A stretch of DNA of 64,000 nucleotides from Enoplolaimus lenunculus (Eukaryota > Nematoda > Enoplea > Enoplida > Thoracostomopsidae): NCBI GenBank assembly GCA_030248215.1, contig JASANG010003729.1, positions 62,001 through 126,000 of the forward strand. The letters are read 5' to 3'. The translations under genes and the position numbers were made by a program. The notes below the pieces were generated by a model. The model saw only the letters and a program-made list of their open reading frames with translations, made no database searches and was not told where the DNA came from. Of the stretch, positions 37,681 through 48,779 are shown piece by piece. The stretch's first letter is position 1. Each line of letters opens with the position of its first letter.

Positions 37681-37975
37681 GGAGCTCGTGTTCTTAAAAC
37701 TGTGATTAAAGCGAAAAACTGTTTGAGACACATTAGCAAAGTAATAATTAAAATCTTTTCGATCTAGCTAGCTCTAAAGTAATTATGCAAATAGATGCTG
37801 AATATGCAGCAAAGGTACTTTTTAGTAATATAATTTTCATATTAACTGCTTAAAGAAATTCTCAAACCGAAATATACTATGACTGTTATAAGGACATGTT
37901 AGTGTCTGTTATAATATATTTCACCCAAAATTTTTGACTCACAAGAACATCTAATATATTTTTAATAACAATTAT

Positions 37976-38162
37976 GGCCCAGGTTACTTTTAGGGCCGTA
38001 CCGGTTTTGGTGGGTTTGTAAAAGAGTAGGCTTACATTCTAGACAACATTTTTTGCTGATGCGTAAATTTAGGCTTAATAATACGCTTTTGCAACGCATA
38101 GGCTTAGGCTTAGGCTTAGCAATACGCTTAATCTACTGCTACGGCCCTAAAAGTGACATAAT
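37976..38162. mobile_element. MITE family C copy, reverse orientation
   Basis: It begins AGGTTACTTTTAGGGCCGTAC and ends GCTACGGCCCTAAAAGTGAC, so the ends are inverted. The interior is the reverse complement of the copies at 19430 and 24391: GGTGGGTTTGTAAAAGAGTAGGC, CTAGAC..ATTTTTTGCTG, CTTTTGCAACGCATAGGCTT and the TTAGGC hexamers. It confirms that family C is a dispersed mobile unit. Confidence 0.65.
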
Positions 38163-39055
38163 ACTCTGCAACAAAGGGTTATATGGCTGTATTCGTAGCC
38201 TCCGGACAAGGCAATTTAACTAGATGGCAGGGAAAATGACATCCATTTTAAGCCAAACCTTAACAGAAGAAAGTATGTTAATTTTGGAAACGTCGTTATT
38301 TTCGAAACTAACATATTGCATTCGTTATAAAGTATCTTAGTTCTTTCTGCGCCTACCAATTAGTGCAGATATTAGGTAGTTAGAACTTCAAATTAGAACA
38401 ATTAGAAAATTTTCCTCGGAATTTCAAAAGCATGAAGACTCAGCCTGTAATCCAGTCAACATGGTTCGATGATTCCGTCAAACTGACGCACACCAAGATT
38501 TTGTATTAAAATTAGTACTTAAATCGTGATTGGTATCAATCTCGTTTGGCTCACGAGCTTTTTTCACCGTTACATTTTGGGCGATCACCGGTCAGCAATT
38601 TCTAAGTTGGCTGTATTCAAATTTAATACTTGGATCCGAGTTTTGACAAAACTGAACCGGAATTTCGAGTTAAGAGGAGCCAAAATCCTCTTAATGTGTA
38701 AGCTAAGCTCAGCTGGGTTCCATATTGTCGCTATATACAATCTTGCGTTTGTGTTAGAATATAACAAACCAACATTTTACAGCCCCGAAGTTGAAGCTAA
38801 ATAGTCCATAAACGTTAATTACCCTAATTGCATGAATGCTTCCGGTACCAAATTTAAGTAGACGCCCACGAGGGTCTCAGCACTCAACCACTATCATAAG
38901 CTCCTGTTCGGTGTGATGACATTAATCAAGCCACGATTGCAAGAATAGCCGTAAAAATGGCTTAATAGCTCTTATTTTCAGAAGTTAACGATACCTTACA
39001 ATGCGGTTGTAATAAGAAATTTAAATTTTAATTGGTTTAAAAAATTGCTTACGTA

Positions 39056-41019
39056 ATGGACCAGTATTCTGCAGCCAAATATTTACTTTTGCTAAATGTA
39101 CTTAGTGCAGCATTTTTACAAATCATAACGGCAAAAAGCGTGCAAGTCAGCCAAACAAGCGAGCAGTTGCAATCGAAAGCTGAATCAGCTGATGACAAAA
39201 CAAACAATAAGTCAGGTAAAGCACAACACTTGCATGCTAGAATGTAAATTGTTTCAAACGTTTTTGTTTACAAATTTGTAAGACAGTTGCATATGTCGTA
39301 GTCCAAGTCGTAATTCAGCCCAATTCTGAATTGGGCTAGTCCAAAGCAGAATCACGACTTGGGTAGCCCAAGGCGGAATCATGTCAGATCTGTGAGTTTT
39401 CCAATTGATTACTTGCTAATCGTAATCCTGCTTAATTCCACTTTCCTCAGTAAAACAAACTGTTGGAAAGCCAATAGGTGGCGATTACTTACCAATTAGC
39501 AAAAAGTATTCTCATCACCCAATCGTACTTGAGCATGGCATTTAAGGTAGTAACCAAACACAAGGCGTACACTTGTCGCATAAAACGAATTACGCCGTAG
39601 GCTAGTCCGAGTCGTAATTACGCCCTGGGCTAGCCCAATTAGGAATTGAGCTAGACCAATTAGGAATTGAGCTAGCCCAATTAGGAATTGAGCTAGCACA
39701 ATTAGGAATTGAGCTAGCCCAATTAGGAATTGAGCTAGCCCAATTAGGAATTGAGCTAGCCCAATTAGGAATTGAGCTAGCCCAATTAGGAATTGAGCTA
39801 GCCCAATTAGGAATTGAGCTAGCCCAATTAGGAATTGAGCTAGCCCAATTAGGAATTGAGCTAGCGCAATTAGGAATTGAGCTAGCCCAATTAGGAGTTG
39901 AGCTAGCCCAGTTCAAAATTGGGCTAAATTACGACTTGGGCTACGACAAATATACTACTTGCGTTGTACCATACTCAAATCATTAAACATTATTATAGCA
40001 CTATCTTCCTTAATTATATCCAAATGAGGTTATGATATCTGTTATTGTGCTTATACTACTTGCATTTAAAATGAAAAAAGCCGTCACCAAATTTGAACGC
40101 TGATTTTTAGCAAACAACAGATGTTTAACTGAGTACTTAAATTTTTGTCACACACGGGGGAGACATGTTGAAACCTGGCCAATCGTAACCAATTCTGCTA
40201 CAACCTGGAACTTTGTTACTCGATGCTCACAGCGAAGACACTGGGACAGCTAGAGCAGTACACTGTAAATTCCAACTAGTTAATTAATCAAGTCAGACGG
40301 AAAATTGGTTATTTCTTGTTAATATAACAGTAAACTTTAACTGACTCTAAATCAGAATGAGTTGTATAAACTCAGAATTTGAGTTCTGATAGTCCTAACT
40401 CAGACTGAGTCATTTAACTCCGTCTGACTTGAATTCAAACACCTGGAAGTTAAGTTTTAGTACAGTGGGAACGACAGGAACCAAAACACAATAGTTGCTA
40501 CGAGACAGCAGCATATTCAATAAAACGTGAACAAATAATCGAAAGATTTTAGAAAAAAATGCAACGTTCAAAACCCATAAATACGATATAGTGATAGTTG
40601 CAGGAGCTATACCAAAGCACAAATTAATTCACCATATTGCGCAGCTATTTGCCGCACATGATGCATCCCATGGAACCGGTAGTCAACTTCGTCAAAACAA
40701 CGGCAACATCAAAACTGCATCGCTTCATTCAAAAGGTGACCGCGATCCAGTCATAGATGCGTACGGACAGTCAGCAGCAGACGTGACGATCAATGGTCAA
40801 AATAAAAAATCGGGTGAAACTAAACGTGGCGTTGTACCGTGGTTAGTCAACTCAAAACATTTCAGTTCAATTGATATTAAACGCGGTGGGGCAGCAGTGC
40901 CATGGTTGGTAAACACGTACAGCACGCCCAATAATCTTCTGATGAAGCGGTTTGCTGCAATACCATGGTTGGCGTCAGAGACTCATAGTATGACTGATAT
41001 GAATCTCGATTTGAACTAA
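39056..41019 (+). CDS. Putative neuropeptide precursor with three PWL peptides
   Basis: Two exons, 39056-39215 and 40604-41019, join in phase 1 at GTCAG|GTAAAG and GTTGCAG|GAGC to give 191 residues. The N-terminus is a signal peptide (KYLLLLNVLSAAFLQIITA, cleavage near residue 26). A long Ser/Asn/Lys-rich spacer follows. The C-terminal third holds three repeats, each preceded by KR: GVVPWLVNSKHFSSIDI (129-145), GGAAVPWLVNTYSTPNNLLM (148-167) and a 22-residue C-terminal peptide starting FAAIPWLAS (170). The shared core is (A/V)(V/I)PWL. No peptide has a C-terminal Gly for amidation. Signal peptide, dibasic sites and paralogous repeats together are the standard layout of a secreted peptide hormone precursor. 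I do not recognise the peptide family, so the receptor and function are unknown. Confidence 0.75.
39299..39372. repeat. Inverted repeat flanking the 21-bp array
   Basis: AGCCCAATTCTGAATTGGGCT is nearly a perfect palindrome. It is flanked by AGTCCAAGTCGTAATTC on one side and AATCACGACTTGGG on the other, which also pair. The same words (AAGTCGTAATT, TTGGGCTA) recur at both ends of the tandem array at 39600-39950, so the hairpin and the array probably belong to one element. Confidence 0.6.
39632..39920. repeat. 21-bp tandem array in the peptide-precursor intron
   Basis: About 14 near-identical copies of CTAGCCCAATTAGGAATTGAG lie in the single intron of the peptide-precursor gene. The unit is itself nearly palindromic (CAATTAGGAATTG). 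Because 21 is a multiple of three, the array keeps a frame open on the minus strand reading repeated NWASSIP; this is a consequence of the repeat, with no independent evidence of expression. The low divergence points to recent expansion. Confidence 0.85.
40261..40467. mobile_element. Foldback element in the peptide-precursor intron
   Basis: The left end CACTGTAAATTCCAACT pairs with the right end GGAAGTTAAGTTTTAGTACAGTG. AAGTCAGACGG near 40291 pairs with CCGTCTGACTT near 40421, and CAGAATGAGTT with AACTCAGACTGAGTC in the middle. It resembles family I at 20775 in its CACTG start and its repeated GAGTC/GACTC-type words. It ends about 135 bp before the second coding exon. Confidence 0.65.
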
Positions 41020-43041
41020 AGCCAAATTATTGTTTACATTAAAGGAACGGGCGCATCCAGATTTGCAGGCGTGTATTGATGTATGACGTCCTCCACGAAA
41101 TTTCTGGAGAGACGAGGCAAAATTATGTTTACAGTCTTTGGAAAAAATCTGTTGCATTCTAGATTTCAAAAATTGACTATGTGCCCTCCCGAAATTGAAA
41201 TATTTTCCACGATCCGCCACATTTGTGTGTTTTTAACTTCTTTCTCGATAATTTTAATTTTGTGTTAAATAACCGTTTTGAAACAGATGCTGTACTGAAA
41301 AAAATATTTGTCGTCCGTTTTACAAATTATCAACTTTTAGTTTCGTAGTTGTTATCTGGTACAGTTGACCACGAAGTTGTGCTTGCTATTTTAGCAAAAA
41401 AGTACCCCTTTTATTGATTCAAAGAACTATACTACATTTCAAAAGAACACTTTAAAAGTATTAACTTGTTTAAATTTACAGAGCATAGCAAAAGCAAAAG
41501 TTTGCAGTCCAAACAGGGAATGGATTGAAAAATGAGTTATGCCTACATCGTACATATAATATGAGATGGTTGTGATACCCTCTGGAATGACGTAATAAAT
41601 ATCAGCCAAAGTTGTTTCAAAGTCACTACAGTGTATTTCATAACGACGAAAAATTTGCGTTAAATAGTTAGCAACCTTGAAAGCAATGGCGGGTTCATGG
41701 GGGACCACCCAGGCCGTGGCCCCCCAACAGCATATCGACAAAAATTACATACAGTGTCAATTGCTGTTCTACACTGTTTATTTCTCTGTTTTATACACAA
41801 AAGTATAAGAAGCTTATAATAAGCTGCCCTGTTATTTTAGTGCAGTCTCGGATGATTATATGTTTTCTGGTCACTAAGCCGGGCGGCACCGAACCAATAA
41901 CTTCACTAATTCCGAACCTTGATTCTGAAAATGTTTTCATGTAGATAAAAGTACATTTATATATTCTATAAAATCAATGCCAACAGTACAAGCCGAAAAA
42001 TATGCAGATAATAGAAACGTGTGAATTTTGAAATATCGAGAACAAAAATTCGTTGAAAATGAATTGAAGTCCATAACCGCCAATGATAAAACATTTTCCG
42101 AAAATAGCAGACAGTTCTGACTCATTCAAAAACAGAAACCGATGTTTCTGAAGCTGACGGTATTTTGCTTTTTCAAAATTGAATTGGCTTCCGTATCCGA
42201 GCCTTTAAAATTATGCCTGTTTGAAACCAAATCAGAACTTATGTTGCCACCCGGTTGTTTAGATCTAAATTGCGCTGATGCGTTAGTTTTATTTGTGATT
42301 CATCTCAACTGAACGGACATAAGTCAATTTTATGGCTATAGTTCGTTCTCTGTGTGTGAATCAAAAATAAGTTTATTGCCTGTGAAAAATTGGCCCCCCA
42401 TTTTGAGATTCTGCATCCGCCACTGCTTGAAAGGGACATTACAAAGGGTGCGGTATGCCATGTGAAATAATACCTATGATTGCCTGAACAAGATTTAAAA
42501 GGTACATTTTTGGTACTTCGCTGTTGAGGGGTTGGAACCATTTATATTAAATCGTTCCAACGTAACCTTATAATAGTACAAATTTCAATGTTTGTTATGC
42601 CAATCGTTGCAATCAAAGGCCCATGCAAATATCCGGGGTGGAACACTTTTTTGTAGTAATGCAATAGAGTAAGCTTAAGGTTTGCTTAGACTAAGGCTCG
42701 TGTATAAGTTCTTTCTTACGCTTCGGCTTAGGAATATGCTTGATATTATTGTTACCGCTCTGTTTTATACATTGGCCCAGTCAAACAAGAACGCATGGTT
42801 ATGGTTTTTGAATGTTTAAGCTAAAAAGACTTTGTTTAGTCGAACTTGGGTTTAAATGACTGTGAACTGTTAAAAGCTGCATTAAGATATGTTTTTCGGC
42901 CTTTAGGATTTAAGATAACTTTGTACCCGAAACAGTTTTAATTATTTAAATAATTTTGATTGTTTGAAAACTCCTGCCTACCACGACCGGCAATTGCTGA
43001 CACTATAGTTGTAGCTGCAAGCGGTTTGGGATCAAATGAAT
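41020..43041. other. Intergenic region between two convergent genes
   Basis: Between the plus-strand peptide precursor and the minus-strand glucuronyltransferase I see only the 3' UTRs and short repeat fragments: a CCACCCAGGCCGTGGCC inverted word near 41707, a family B edge at 42370-42426 and a CCTAAG-type copy near 42660-42780. An AATAAA at 41594-41599 (+) could serve the peptide gene. No other gene is evident. Confidence 0.5.
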
Positions 43042-43047
43042 TTTAAT
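43042..43047 (-). terminator. Possible polyA signal of the glucuronyltransferase gene
   Basis: ATTAAA on the minus strand lies 28 bp after the stop codon (43075-43077). It is a common variant signal. The short 3' UTR this implies is unverified. Confidence 0.4.
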
Positions 43048-43074
43048 AACCTAAAATTGTCCGAGTTTCAACGA

Positions 43075-46000
43075 TCAAACCTCCCAGCCATCATCTGACG
43101 TTGTGTTGTGACGCTTAAAATAAGCTTTTTCTAATGAGACGCCCGGTTTCACTGTTTGTGTATGCCACACTAAAAGCTCAAACTCTCCATTAGGCGTTGT
43201 ATCCACACCGAATGGTTCCAGATCACTCATTGCAATGTTAAAGCTCTCGATGAAGCGGCTTTCAAAATAGCCTAAAACAGAGGCTACGTATGGAATGAGA
43301 CCAGAACCAAATTCACATTTGGAGTGTGAGATAGTTACAGGCGCGTCCGCAGAAAATTATATATGGCGGCGTCGAATTAGTTTGGGGGGCCTCTACAAAT
43401 GCAATTCAGGATCGTTTACTTTCAGACCTAGTCTATTTCTAGGGGTACCAGCCAGCTTGGGGGGCATTATCCCCAATTCCCACTGTGGGGACGTTTCGCC
43501 TTGACAGTTATATAAAATAAGCTAAAACTTCAGTCTTAAGGGAAATCTCCAAGGGTTGCGTCAAACTCGCCGCGTACCGCCAGACGCCGCCACGCGCCAC
43601 CGCACATCACCAAATACGTTTTCCCCTGTTTTTGTTAGCAACGCATACTGATTTGCGGGCACAGTAAAGTGTATTTAGCGCAACCATTAAGCAAAGCAAG
43701 CTTTTCTTCGAGACATGCTCGCTACATTGCTGAACAATTATATTCAACCGTTTACGCAGAAAAATACCGTATACAAAAAATAGAGATGATAGTGTTTATT
43801 TGGTCTTTAAACAAATGTTGTTCTCAGCGGTTCAATATTACACCGGTTTTTACAATATACTGTTAGATGTCCGGTTCCGGCATTTTTCACCTTCAGTTGC
43901 CCACTGATTGGCTGTTGAAATGAAACAAAAACTATCATCCTTTCTAACTACGTTTATCGAAATCAAATTTACAATTTGATTAAAACCAGCGATGAAAATG
44001 CACAAATTCAACGGCCATTTTTGCGGTCTGACTTACCAAACGGAGAATTTAGTGGAAATGTTGCATTTGTAGAATCGAGGAAAAATTGCAAGTTAACAGC
44101 AATTCCAGCCATATCGATGGCGTATTTTCGCCTTTTACCCCACTGGAAATCAAAACCAACGACTGTACCATCTCGTACGACTGAAATTATCGAAATAAAA
44201 CTTTAAAATATATACGTTTATGCTTCAAGTGGGTTGCCTTTTAATCGGACTTTGCTATAAAATGCGTAACTTAAATTTTTATACAAGATTGGAAGCAGAA
44301 GTAATCTATTTCATAGAGCATAATTATGAGCAACTGAATACAAATAACATCGAGCAATACAGACAATGCAAGTAGTGTTTAACAATTCTAGCACATATGC
44401 GCAGTGTAAAAAATCTCCACAAGACGTGATAGGCCTATCAGGCTCGAGCGTCAAGCTCCTCCTGTAGAGCGAGCGTTTACATAATATGTTTGCAAGTTAG
44501 CAAAAATTTCTTTTCGTTTATTGATAGACATTGTAACACGCGCCTGAGATACTGGTGAATCCAAACAGGGTCACTCAGACCTACATCCGCCAACACGGAT
44601 CAAAGCCAAAGTTTACTGCATTAAAGAATTAGTACCAAAACTTGAGTGTGACTTGTCGGTCACTTTGCTCGCGAGTTTTTTCATTATGATATATCATTCC
44701 GGCATCAAGAAATGCTGGATCCAACACTGATCTGAGATATCAAATAATTTTACCAGGCTTTTCAACGTGGAGTCCGCCAACAAATGCAACAGGCGCAACT
44801 CCGATGGTTGAAATAGATCGCATCTGGTCAAATATTCTCAAATCGTATGTGTTGTCATCGTCAGCGAAATATATAACGCCAGTATTGTCGAAATGTTCGT
44901 TTGAATCCTATAAAAAGGTATTAGATTCAGTTGATGAACCGGTTATATAGTTATTTCATTCAGAATAGAAATGTGGCCACGGCGGATGCAAGGATATGGA
45001 GGATGTATCATCCATATGTCCTGCAGTGTTAACAGTTTTGCGATGCAAATGTTTCATGTGAAGCTCACGACGTGTTTTTAATGAAATGTTAAAACTATGA
45101 CACAGTTTATATCTTAAAATATAATAAAAATACGCTTTAAAAGTGTAAAATTTCGGAATACAAAAAATATCTTCCAACACTGGAAAATCCTGTATCCAGC
45201 ACTGCATTTTGGTATAAGAGCACAAGTATTGATTATTCAGAAATTTGTAACTTAATTTTTAGGACGAACCGAAAGACTTGAACCATGATTATAAGTAATC
45301 AGGAGTATACATAGGGGTGAACTCGACTGGTGTAGTTTTCCTCTCCAGACCATGCCCTCTGTACTCGATTACGGACTGTTATCTTTTTTATTCACAAAAT
45401 GTTTTTTTGGGCACAAACCTTCCTTTTTTACTTTCCTTGTTTTGAGCTGAACTAACTTGATCTGAAGCATTATTGTTGATTGCCAAACCTATTTAATTTT
45501 TTTCTGTATTTAGTATTAATGTTTATGCGTATTGTCTGAGTGTTTGTTACAACTTTTAGCGGTCTAGGCCATTATTCTGCTTTAATCTTTTTATGGAATC
45601 TAGTTAGGACTGAGAAACGAACTCTTAATGGTTGGTACTCAAAATGGGCTCACCTCTTTCTACTCCAGTCTATTTTGGTCACTGCAGTATCGAGTAAACG
45701 CACTGAGGACGGGTTGGGATTTGGTCCCTCAAAAATGAAAAACCTTGGTTACTTACGCTAATGTTTTCTAAAAGTCAGTGGAGGGCAGGCAGTGCCAGTC
45801 ATAAATGAAAAAGAGTAGCCAAATAACGGACACAGATTGTGATCAAAATAGTAGAAAAATTCGACGGATATGGAATCATAATAAAGTCACACGGGCTAAA
45901 GTTTCAAAAAATTTTTATTTGATATCGAACAATTGCAGCATATCCTAAATGAAAAATTGCGTGAGTTACGTAATTATACCTGATTGAGAACTATATATAA

Positions 46001-46983
46001 TTTTACGCAGATAAACACCGCAATTTTCGATATTTCTATAACGGAAGCGGAAATAGAAACGGACATCGATTTTTACCGGAAACGAAAAAGAGTATCAGAT
46101 TTTACATCATACTGCCAGTACAATGCTAAGTAAATACTTTCTTGTAAAATTAGATAAAAACAGTACATATCTATGCTTGATAATGCATATTTAGTACCTG
46201 GAATTGGTCATCAATTTAAATGTTCAGACTACAGCTTGAACTAGAGTTTCTTTAGCTCACCTGATACCTTTTTCGAATCCATCGCAACGCTTCGTTACGT
46301 TGAATAAATCCTCTACCAGCGATTTTTTTATACTTTTCATAGCGCGCGCGAATTTCGTCCGTCTTGTACGCGTACAACACCACGTGCGGCACACAAGATC
46401 GGTTTGCAACTCCAGTCACTAAATCTGACACAGTATCCGAATCTTCAATAATAATCCAAAATAAATTTTGAACATTTTTTAAAGTTTGCGATAGTCGAGT
46501 TAAATCTGCTTTTTGTGTTAATCGCTCGTAAGTCGGAGTTATCACGTAAATCATTGGCATCGTAGACGTTTGGTTGAATCTTTGAGTCTGGTTAACATTG
46601 AGCAGATGTGAAGAATCGTCAGGAAATACCGAAATTTGGTTTAAATCAGGGGAAAACACTGATGGATCGCGACTGCTCGTTTCAGTTACGTAATGTGAAA
46701 CAGAAGTACTTGAGGTTTCTTGAACGGAAATTGAAATCGGATTTTGGTTAGCGGTATTAAGTTTGGCAATTGAACCACTGGATTGTGAATCCCAAAACAA
46801 ATCATTTTGATTACTTGCCTGCAAGTTACTACCTGAATGAGTGATAAGCGAAGCATAATAAGTGACTGGATGAAGGCAAATACTGGACGACAATAGCAAA
46901 ATGACAACTAGTGAAATAAAATTAACAAATAACGAACATAACAGCAAAAGTTTGAACACAGATGGGCGTCGAGTTGTTACCAT
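43075..46983 (-). CDS. Beta-1,3-glucuronyltransferase (GT43 family)
   Basis: Four exons in transcript order, 46983-46261, 44907-44754, 44180-44037 and 43271-43075, all GT-AG with matching phases, give 405 residues. It is a type II Golgi protein: short cytoplasmic N-terminus, membrane anchor at about residues 11-33, then a Ser/Thr/Gln-rich stem to about 140, and the catalytic domain. The start of the fold is IYVITPTYERLTQKADLTRL (145-164). The UDP-sugar and manganese site is YFADDDNTY (DDD at 257-259). Later motifs are AFVGGL, DGTVVGF, IDMAGIAVNL, GYFES (its Glu fits the catalytic base) and VWHTQT. Family members transfer glucuronic acid from UDP-GlcA to galactose, either in the proteoglycan linker tetrasaccharide or in HNK-1-type glycans. 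I cannot tell from sequence which paralogue (B3GAT1/2/3 type) this is. The stem is longer than in vertebrate forms of about 335 residues. Confidence 0.92.
44400..44500 (+). repeat. SINE-like fragment in intron 2 of the glucuronyltransferase gene
   Basis: AATCTCCACAAGACGTGATAGG and CTCGAGCGTCAAGCTCCTCC match, in reverse complement, the segment upstream of the tRNA-like boxes at 25650-25710. It appears to be the 5' part of the same SINE family, without a clear B box here. Confidence 0.4.
45850..46110. mobile_element. Degenerate family E (hAT-like MITE) copy
   Basis: The phrases GAACAATTGCAGCATATCC, TTTCTATAACGGAAGCGGA and AACGGACATCGATTTTTACC appear in the order seen in the complete copy at 48349-48727. 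The ends are decayed. It lies in the first intron of the glucuronyltransferase gene. Confidence 0.5.
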
Positions 46984-47398
46984 TATGAGCTGGTTTCAGA
47001 TAAATATTTGACCTTTTTTATCCGTTCAAATCATAATCGCTCATTTCTGGGTTTAAGTGGTTTTGGTATTTTCAACATGGTAAAAGTTATAGGTAAATAT
47101 TAATTCTAATCGAAACTGAAGGCAAATATTAATTCCGTTCGTTAAGAAACCGTGTCGAAAATGCAGAATACTGTTCGCAGTGTTCACGTTTTAAAATCCC
47201 ACTTTCTTGAAAACGTTTTGGTATATACAAGTGATTCGTTTTAGAGTTTCTCCGTTTATAAAAAACTAAGTGGTAAAAGTTTTATTTTAATATGCTAACA
47301 ACGTTTGGCTTGTCAACAAAATTTGCCAATTTGGGCGTAACATTTTATTAGTAGTGTGGCTTGCGCGTATAAACATTGAATCAACCTGCAATAGACTG

Positions 47399-47404
47399 TT
47401 TATT
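47399..47404 (-). terminator. PolyA signal downstream of the orphan exon
   Basis: AATAAA on the minus strand lies 78 bp after the TAA that closes the frame at 47482. It supports a transcript ending here, about 415 bp upstream of the start codon of the glucuronyltransferase gene on the same strand. Confidence 0.45.
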
Positions 47405-47481
47405 TCGAAGAACTTTTCACAGCCATTTACCGGTATTTTGGCAACGGCATGCAGAATACCCAGCAGGGTTCTCTTTGAACC

Positions 47482-47850
47482 TTAAGTACTTAGGTTATAG
47501 GTGTACACAGATTGTTTAATGGTGTCAAACTGTGGGTTATTATACATTTTGCTCAAAAACACTTCTTTCGCGCCGGCAACCAAATATTCTGGCGATTGTG
47601 GCTGTGAAGTGACTTGCCCTGTATCCAGATATGTTTTGTCTAAACTTATTGTATAACGTATAAAACACATTGAAACTAAACGTTTTTGCGTACAGTTGCA
47701 ACAAAACATGATTCTAAATGTTAACTGTTGCACAAGATCGACTATGTCTTCGGTAGAATTGTAAAGTGTATATATTTTCAATACGATGAACTTGTACAAG
47801 AACATGCGCGACAAAGCGTAAAAGATGAAAAATGAATGTGAAACTAGCAG
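47482..47850 (-). CDS. Possible terminal exon of an unrecognised gene
   Basis: A frame of about 120 codons runs to a TAA and is followed by a well-placed AATAAA. It reads like protein: a hydrophobic start (SFFIFYALSRMFLYKFIVLK), STEDIVDLVQQLTFRIMFCC, and the end TIKQSVYTYNLST. Possible acceptors are CTGCTAG|TTTCAC at about 47850 and TACAAG|TTCATC near 47799. A faint similarity to the middle of TMEM231 (ciliary transition-zone protein) crossed my mind, but no flanking exon of that protein is found, so I make no functional call. Length and polyA signal favour a real exon; the lack of partners argues for caution. Confidence 0.35.
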   Translation of the reverse strand: MLVSHSFFIFYALSRMFLYKFIVLKIYTLYNSTEDIVDLVQQLTFRIMFCCNCTQKRLVSMCFIRYTISLDKTYLDTGQVTSQPQSPEYLVAGAKEVFLSKMYNNPQFDTIKQSVYTYNLST

Positions 47851-48348
47851 ATTTTAACATTAACTTAGTCTTCTATTTTACGATTACATCATTTTTGGTG
47901 CATTTGTTTGAACTTACAATACGTTTTACAAAAACTGTCAACTATTGCAATTGAAATTCACAGACGGATTCTGAAGAATCTTGAGTAATCTGAATAAAAA
48001 ACGTTTATATAAATCTCGAAAACACATAAACGATTAGCTAGCTAGCTAATTTACCATGTTAGCGGTGCTAACTAGGGCAGGTAGAGAATTACCTTATTTA
48101 ATGGCATTTTATCAGCGTTTGTGTCTGTGTGTTACTGGCTTTGCAGGGTAAAGCCAGATGTTCATAATATCAGAGATGAAGGTTAGTTAAGTTAGGTTAC
48201 AAAAATAATGTTGAATTCGGCAATTTCAACAATAGTTTGCTAAATGTTGCTTATAATTCATTTTAAATTTCCTCTTGAGAAATCTTGATAAAACGCTTCC
48301 AATTGGAGTAAATACATAAAACTTACTTAGGTACACGTTAATTAGTAT

Positions 48349-48727
48349 CAGGGTGTAAAGGGATAACAAAAATAATGGAAACGGATAGTGATCGAAATAA
48401 CGAAAACGGAACCGGAATACGGATATTGAAGTATTTTAATTTCTAATACGTTTTATTTTTCTGCCAACACAATTGAGATGTGGAAATGTTCATCGGGCTT
48501 TCCAAAATTTTAAAGAAAAAATGGCGAATGCACAGAAATTTTTAAAACTATGGACGATTATCGTAATTTCTGTTTCAGTTCGGAAAAATTGCGAGAAGTT
48601 TAAGTAATTCAGAACTAATTTTGAACATAACCATAAACGAATTTCTTGTATTTCTATAACAGAAACATAAACGGAAACGGATAACGATTTGTACCAGAAA
48701 CGGAAACGGATATCCGGTTACACCCTG
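48349..48727. mobile_element. hAT-like MITE family E, complete copy with 8-bp TSD
   Basis: A 379-bp element starting CAGGGTGTAA and ending TTACACCCTG, flanked by the perfect 8-bp direct repeat ATTAGTAT (48341-48348 and 48728-48735). An 8-bp duplication with CAGGG ends is typical of the hAT superfamily. The interior has reiterated AACGGAAACGGA words near both ends, which pair across the element, plus GCAAATG/GGAAATGTTCATCGGGC and TTTAAAGAAAAAATGGCG. It has no coding capacity. Confidence 0.8.
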
Positions 48728-48779
48728 ATTAGTATAGCATCCGTATCTGCATTCTTAGCATGAATTAATAGAGCCCATT

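Larger units (their letters stand above)
17673..39055. other. Gene-poor region packed with short inverted-repeat elements
   Basis: This 21-kb stretch has no gene I can defend. Beyond the 3' UTR of the integrin-like gene it holds elements of families A, C, D, G, H and I, a tRNA-derived SINE, a 62-66 bp minisatellite (33326-33543), CCTAAG-rich DNA (21975-22100, 26580-26640, 29220-29345) and AT-rich sequence. Long parts (roughly 26650-28900 and 34150-36600) show no repeat I recognise and no reading frame above about 75 codons. A few candidate exons, such as 33890-34116, are listed separately with low confidence. Short exons of an unusual gene could be hidden here. Confidence 0.55.

Noticed and set aside
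39602-39916. Minus-strand frame of repeated NWASSIP heptapeptides
   Set aside because: It arises because the 21-bp intronic tandem unit is a multiple of three and free of stop codons; there is no signal peptide, splice context or conserved flank.
47482-47850. Identification of the orphan exon as TMEM231
   Set aside because: Only scattered residues agree and the expected C-terminal membrane segments of TMEM231 are not found downstream; the exon ends in a stop.
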